A DNA stretch of 26,464 bases from Desulfonatronospira sp. (GTDB lineage: Bacteria > Desulfobacterota > Desulfovibrionia > Desulfovibrionales > Desulfonatronovibrionaceae), in the NCBI GenBank assembly GCA_007127015.1, contig SLAE01000106.1:1-26464 (forward strand), in the 5' to 3' direction. Made by a program: the position numbers and the translations under genes. Positions 23,289-26,464 of the stretch are shown piece after piece (within the stretch, counting starts at the first letter, position 1; each line of letters starts with the position of its first letter). The notes beneath the pieces were generated by a model. The model saw nothing but the letters and a program-made list of their open reading frames with translations, did not search any database and was not told where the DNA came from.

Positions 23289-24320
23289 ATGTGGCTTTCA
23301 CAGCTGGCTGCTGAATTGGGACTGGAGTACTCAGGAGAAGATTTCTTCATCTCAGGAGTCAACACGCTGGATAAAGCAGGTCCTGAAGAGCTGTCCTTTC
23401 TGGCTTCACCCAAGTACCGTCAACTGCTTGAAACCACAAAAGCAGGAGCTGTGATATTGGCTCCGGCAGATGCGGACAGTGTCCAAAGATGCCTGATCAG
23501 CAACAATCCTTATCTTGATTTTGCAAGAGCTATGCACAGCTTTGCCAGGCCCCAGGGACTTGAACAAAGCCGCATGGAACAGGCCTTCATCCATCCGTCA
23601 GCTGAAGTAGACCCTGCTGCTGTTGTCCATCCCATGGTCTTTATCGGGGAAAAAGCCAGGATCGGATCCGGATCCCGTATTTTTCCCCATGTTTATATCG
23701 GTGAGCGTGTCCAGATTGGCAGAGACTGCATTATCTATCCTCAGGCAAGCATCATGTCGGAATGCGTTGTCGGAGACAGGGCTGTAATCCACAGCGGAGC
23801 GGTCATAGGCAGTGACGGCTTCGGTTTTGTGGAAGACGGAAAAAGACGGATCAAGATCCCTCAACTGGGCAGGGTGGTCATTGAGGAGGATGTGGAAATT
23901 GGAGCCTGCACCACAATTGATCGTGCCACCCTGGGAGAGACCAGGATCGGACAGGGAACCAAAATCGACAATCTGGTTCAGGTGGCTCATAATGTGCAGG
24001 TAGACCAAAACTGTGTTCTTGTGGCCCAGGTAGGTATTTCCGGAAGCACAAAGCTCGGCCGGAATGTTATTCTCGGGGGGCAGGCTGGTGTGGCCGGACA
24101 TCTGAACATAGAGGACAACTGCCGCGTTGCCGCAAAATCAGGCTTAGGCAAGTCATTGCCTGCCAACACTGATGTCGGCGGCATTCCGGCCATGGAACAT
24201 TCTCTTTTTCTTCGTAACGCAGTGCTTTTGCCAAAATTGCCGCAGATGTATAAAAGTCTCAAGAAGCTGGAAAAAGAAATTCAGATCTTGAAACAGTCAA
24301 AGCAAGGAGATGACCTGTGA
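23289..24320 (+). CDS. lpxD: UDP-3-O-(3-hydroxyacyl)glucosamine N-acyltransferase LpxD
   Basis: Third step of lipid A synthesis: adds the N-linked 3-hydroxyacyl chain from acyl-ACP to UDP-3-O-acyl-glucosamine. The 343-residue product has the LpxD N-terminal domain (VNTLDKAGPEELSFLASPKY, 24-43) and then a left-handed beta-helix of hexapeptide repeats (from about 103). The diagnostic HSGAVIGSDGFGFVEDG (168-184) and the catalytic His in QVAHNV (His234) are present. A short C-terminal helix ends the protein. AAGGGG precedes the ATG. The stop codon overlaps the GTG start of fabZ (GTGA). Confidence 0.96.
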   Translation: MWLSQLAAELGLEYSGEDFFISGVNTLDKAGPEELSFLASPKYRQLLETTKAGAVILAPADADSVQRCLISNNPYLDFARAMHSFARPQGLEQSRMEQAFIHPSAEVDPAAVVHPMVFIGEKARIGSGSRIFPHVYIGERVQIGRDCIIYPQASIMSECVVGDRAVIHSGAVIGSDGFGFVEDGKRRIKIPQLGRVVIEEDVEIGACTTIDRATLGETRIGQGTKIDNLVQVAHNVQVDQNCVLVAQVGISGSTKLGRNVILGGQAGVAGHLNIEDNCRVAAKSGLGKSLPANTDVGGIPAMEHSLFLRNAVLLPKLPQMYKSLKKLEKEIQILKQSKQGDDL

Positions 24321-24784
24321 GTACTTCTTCCAATGGCCGGATAACCAGCAGGGACATCCAGGAGCTGCTTCCTCATCGCTACCCTTTTTTGCTGGTGGAC
24401 ATAGTGCTGGAGCTCGAACCTTTCAAATATTTGCGGGCCTTGAAGAATGTAAGCATCAACGAGCCTTTTTTTCAGGGTCACTTCCCAGGATATCCGGTCA
24501 TGCCCGGAGTACTCATCCTGGAATCACTCGCTCAGGCAGGTGGAATCCTGGTGGTTAAAAGTATCCCGGCGCAGAAACAGGATAAGATATTTCTGTTCAC
24601 TGGAGTGGACAAAGTGCGTTTCCGCAAGCCGGTATTTCCCGGAGATCAGCTGCACCTGCACATTGTTTATGAACGTCACAGACTTAATTTGTGGCGGATG
24701 AACGGACAGGCGCTGGTAAACGATAAAGTGGTGGCAGAAGGTGTATTTTCCGCCACTATAGTAAACAGGGAAGACTCAAAGTGA
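24317..24784 (+). CDS. fabZ: 3-hydroxyacyl-[ACP] dehydratase FabZ
   Basis: Dehydrates 3-hydroxyacyl-ACP in fatty acid elongation, and so competes with LpxA and LpxD for the same hydroxyacyl-ACP. It is 155 residues with the hotdog fold. IQELLPHRYPFLLVD (14-28) and the active-site helix GHFPGYPVMPGVLILESLAQ (54-73) carry catalytic His55 and Glu69, followed by KVRFRKPVFPGDQL. The start is GTG, overlapping the lpxD stop, with AAGGAG upstream; the stop overlaps the GTG of lpxA in the same way. Its place between lpxD and lpxA is common in Gram-negative bacteria. Confidence 0.96.
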   Translation: MSTSSNGRITSRDIQELLPHRYPFLLVDIVLELEPFKYLRALKNVSINEPFFQGHFPGYPVMPGVLILESLAQAGGILVVKSIPAQKQDKIFLFTGVDKVRFRKPVFPGDQLHLHIVYERHRLNLWRMNGQALVNDKVVAEGVFSATIVNREDSK

Positions 24785-25596
24785 ATCAGGAGATACATCC
24801 CACAGCACTTGTTCATCCGAACAGTGATCTGGGTCCGGACGTAGTCATAGGTCCTTATGCGATCATAGAAGAACATGCCAGTCTCGGAGCAGGCACCCGT
24901 GTGGACGCATTTGCCCAGATCAAGAAATTTACCAGCCTGGGCCGGAACAATCATATCTATTCCTATGCCTGCCTGGGTGAAGGACCTCAGGACATAAAGT
25001 ACAGAGACGAGGAGACCTGGCTGAAAATCGGGGACAATAATAAAATCCGGGAATACACAACATTGAACCGGGGAACACCCGGAGGCAGAGGAGTGACCAG
25101 CATAGGTTCGGACTGCTTCTTGATGGCCTATACCCACGTGGCTCATGACTGCTGTCTGGAAGACGGCGTAATCATGGCCAATGGAGCGACTCTCGGAGGA
25201 CATGTCCAACTCGGATACAAGGCTGTCATTGGAGGCCTTTGTGCTGTGCATCAGTTCGTGCGTGTGGGTGAATACGCGTTTATCGGGGGTAAAAGCGGCA
25301 TTGCTCAGGATGTTCCTCCCTATATGCTGGCTGCAGGAGAAAGAGCCAGACTTTATGGACCCAATCTTATCGGTTTGCGCAGAGCAGGATTTGCAAGAGA
25401 AGAAATTCTGGCTCTGAAAAAGGTTTTTCATCTGATCTGGAAATCTGATCTGAGCCGGGAGCAGGCTCTGGCAAAGGTCGAGTACGATTATTCAGGATAT
25501 CAGCTTGTGTCCAGGCTCATCTCATTTCTCAAATCAAGCACCAGAGGAGTCATCACACTTGAACGCTGTCCCGCAGAGGCCTATGACCGGAATTAA
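24781..25596 (+). CDS. lpxA: UDP-N-acetylglucosamine O-acyltransferase LpxA
   Basis: First step of lipid A synthesis: transfers a 3-hydroxyacyl chain from ACP to the 3-OH of UDP-GlcNAc. The 271-residue trimeric beta-helix protein starts HPTALVHPNSDLGPDVVIGP (6-25). It has the LGEGPQDIKYR insertion (65-75), NKIREYTTLNRGT (87-99), and catalytic His122 in MAYTHVAHDC (115-124). GGLCAVHQFVRVGEYAFIGG and the C-terminal helical domain GLRRAGFAREEI identify LpxA rather than LpxD. It starts with GTG coupled to the fabZ stop and overlaps lpxI by 14 nt. Confidence 0.96.
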   Translation: MNQEIHPTALVHPNSDLGPDVVIGPYAIIEEHASLGAGTRVDAFAQIKKFTSLGRNNHIYSYACLGEGPQDIKYRDEETWLKIGDNNKIREYTTLNRGTPGGRGVTSIGSDCFLMAYTHVAHDCCLEDGVIMANGATLGGHVQLGYKAVIGGLCAVHQFVRVGEYAFIGGKSGIAQDVPPYMLAAGERARLYGPNLIGLRRAGFAREEILALKKVFHLIWKSDLSREQALAKVEYDYSGYQLVSRLISFLKSSTRGVITLERCPAEAYDRN

Positions 25597-26422
25597 AATT
25601 CTGGGGCTTATCGCCGGAGGAGGAAGTTTTCCTCTGCAGGTAGCCAGAAGCGCCAGAAAACTTGGCTACCATGTTGCTGCTGCCGCATTCGTAAATGAGA
25701 CCATGTCTGAAATGGACTCGGATGCCGACCAGACCGCCTGGTTGAATCTGGGTCAGCTGGGCAAACTGATCCAGTTTCTTCACCAGGTCAAAGCAGAAAA
25801 AGTTGTTTTCGCCGGTCCGATCAACAAACCCAGAGCCTTTAACCTGCGCCCGGACTTCAGGGCTGTAAAATTTCTGGTCAACCTGCGCAGCCGCAATGAC
25901 AACGCTCTGCTCTCCGCTGTCGCTGATGAACTGACAAATGAAGGCTTTGATGTCGTTTCAGCCATTGATTTCGTGCCTGACTTGATCTCCCCGGAAGGCC
26001 TTCTTACCAGACGCGGGCCTTCATCAGCAGAAAAAGCGGACATACTTTTCGCCTGGCCGCTTATCAAGCAGGTCGGAAAGCTGGATATCGGCCAGTGTAT
26101 GGTGGTCAAGGAGCGTGCTGTTATTGCCGTTGAAGCAATCGAGGGAACTGATGAGACGATTATGCGCGCAGGCCGTTTATCCGGAAACAACCTGACCGTG
26201 GTCAAGATCTTCAAGCCCGGTCAGGACAGAAGAATAGATCTGCCTGCCCTGGGACTGCAGACAGTCAAGGTAATGGTCCGTTCAAGGGTCACATGCCTGG
26301 CTTTTGAAGCCGGCTCAAGCCTTTTTTTTGACAAGGATAAGGCTGTGGAACTTGCTGATCAGCACGGCATCACCATGCTCGGGATTGATCCGGGAAACCT
26401 GGAAAAAATTCAGGATTTGTAA
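25583..26422 (+). CDS. lpxI: UDP-2,3-diacylglucosamine pyrophosphatase LpxI (DUF1009)
   Basis: Hydrolyses UDP-2,3-diacylglucosamine to lipid X, the step carried out by the unrelated LpxH in enterobacteria. The 279-residue product starts ILGLIAGGGSFPLQVARSAR and has LGQLGKLIQFLH, VVFAGPINKP, the LRSRNDNALLSAVADELTNEG region, LLTRRGPS, and VVKERAVIAVEAIEGTDETI, all characteristic of the family. I chose the ATG at 25583 (AGAGG just upstream), which overlaps lpxA by 14 nt; the frame is open upstream but only inside lpxA. No further gene starts in the remaining 42 nt of the window. Confidence 0.93.
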   Translation: MTGIKILGLIAGGGSFPLQVARSARKLGYHVAAAAFVNETMSEMDSDADQTAWLNLGQLGKLIQFLHQVKAEKVVFAGPINKPRAFNLRPDFRAVKFLVNLRSRNDNALLSAVADELTNEGFDVVSAIDFVPDLISPEGLLTRRGPSSAEKADILFAWPLIKQVGKLDIGQCMVVKERAVIAVEAIEGTDETIMRAGRLSGNNLTVVKIFKPGQDRRIDLPALGLQTVKVMVRSRVTCLAFEAGSSLFFDKDKAVELADQHGITMLGIDPGNLEKIQDL

Positions 26423-26464
26423 AGTAGAATTTCCGTCAGATTAACCTGCACATTTAGAAGAAAA

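Noticed and set aside
1..26464. CRISPR array, insertion sequence or prophage
   Set aside because: No regularly spaced repeats, transposase, integrase or phage structural genes are visible on either strand.

Overview
This 26.5 kb window reads as core chromosome of a Gram-negative, probably anaerobic bacterium. The best fit is the Desulfovibrionales (Desulfobacterota). The basis is the combination of a MucR/Ros zinc-finger regulator, a giant 2-hydroxyacyl-CoA dehydratase activase-type protein, and the gene order lysS-lolCE-lolD-bamA-skp-lpxD-fabZ-lpxA-lpxI. A complete ProVWX-type betaine importer would suit a salt-exposed (possibly haloalkaliphilic) lifestyle. The taxonomic call is inference from gene content, not from a search.

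Layout. (1) Positions 1-2691, minus strand: mucR, then lpxK (lipid A 4'-kinase), then the 5' part of rnr (RNase R), which runs off the window edge. (2) 2701-3283: an AT-rich gene-free spacer with a perfect 15-bp inverted repeat. (3) 3284-7146, plus strand: tkt, glpX-type FBPase and rpe, a sugar-phosphate cluster. (4) 7118-11374, minus strand: a 1418-residue tandem activase (BadF/BcrA/HgdC type plus DUF2229/HgdB-like regions), converging on rpe with a 29-nt overlap. (5) 11375-13080: a small accessory-looking interval with a 13-bp inverted-repeat structure, a higBA toxin-antitoxin pair, tRNA-Asn(GTT) with its own terminator and a likely promoter, and directly upstream of it a degenerate tRNA-Asn-like relic carrying two palindromic insertions. 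(6) 13118-16107, minus strand: proV-proW-proX with a good promoter upstream. (7) 16552-26422, plus strand: a tightly packed operon for outer-membrane biogenesis with lysS at its head, in which most stop and start codons overlap.

How the genes work together. The last operon combines lipoprotein export (LolCE/LolD), outer-membrane protein assembly and periplasmic chaperoning (BamA, Skp), and the early lipid A pathway (LpxD, LpxA, LpxI) with FabZ, which acts on the hydroxyacyl-ACP pool that lipid A synthesis shares. LpxK, at the other end of the window, catalyses a later lipid A step. Tkt, FBPase and Rpe interconvert hexose, pentose and sedoheptulose phosphates.

Most of the window is ordinary core genome. 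The items most worth a second look are the interrupted tRNA-Asn relic and its promoter, the double activase whose first nucleotide-binding site looks altered, the extra N-terminal domain on BamA, and the strong inverted repeats in the two long non-coding spacers. No CRISPR array, transposase or prophage gene was seen.
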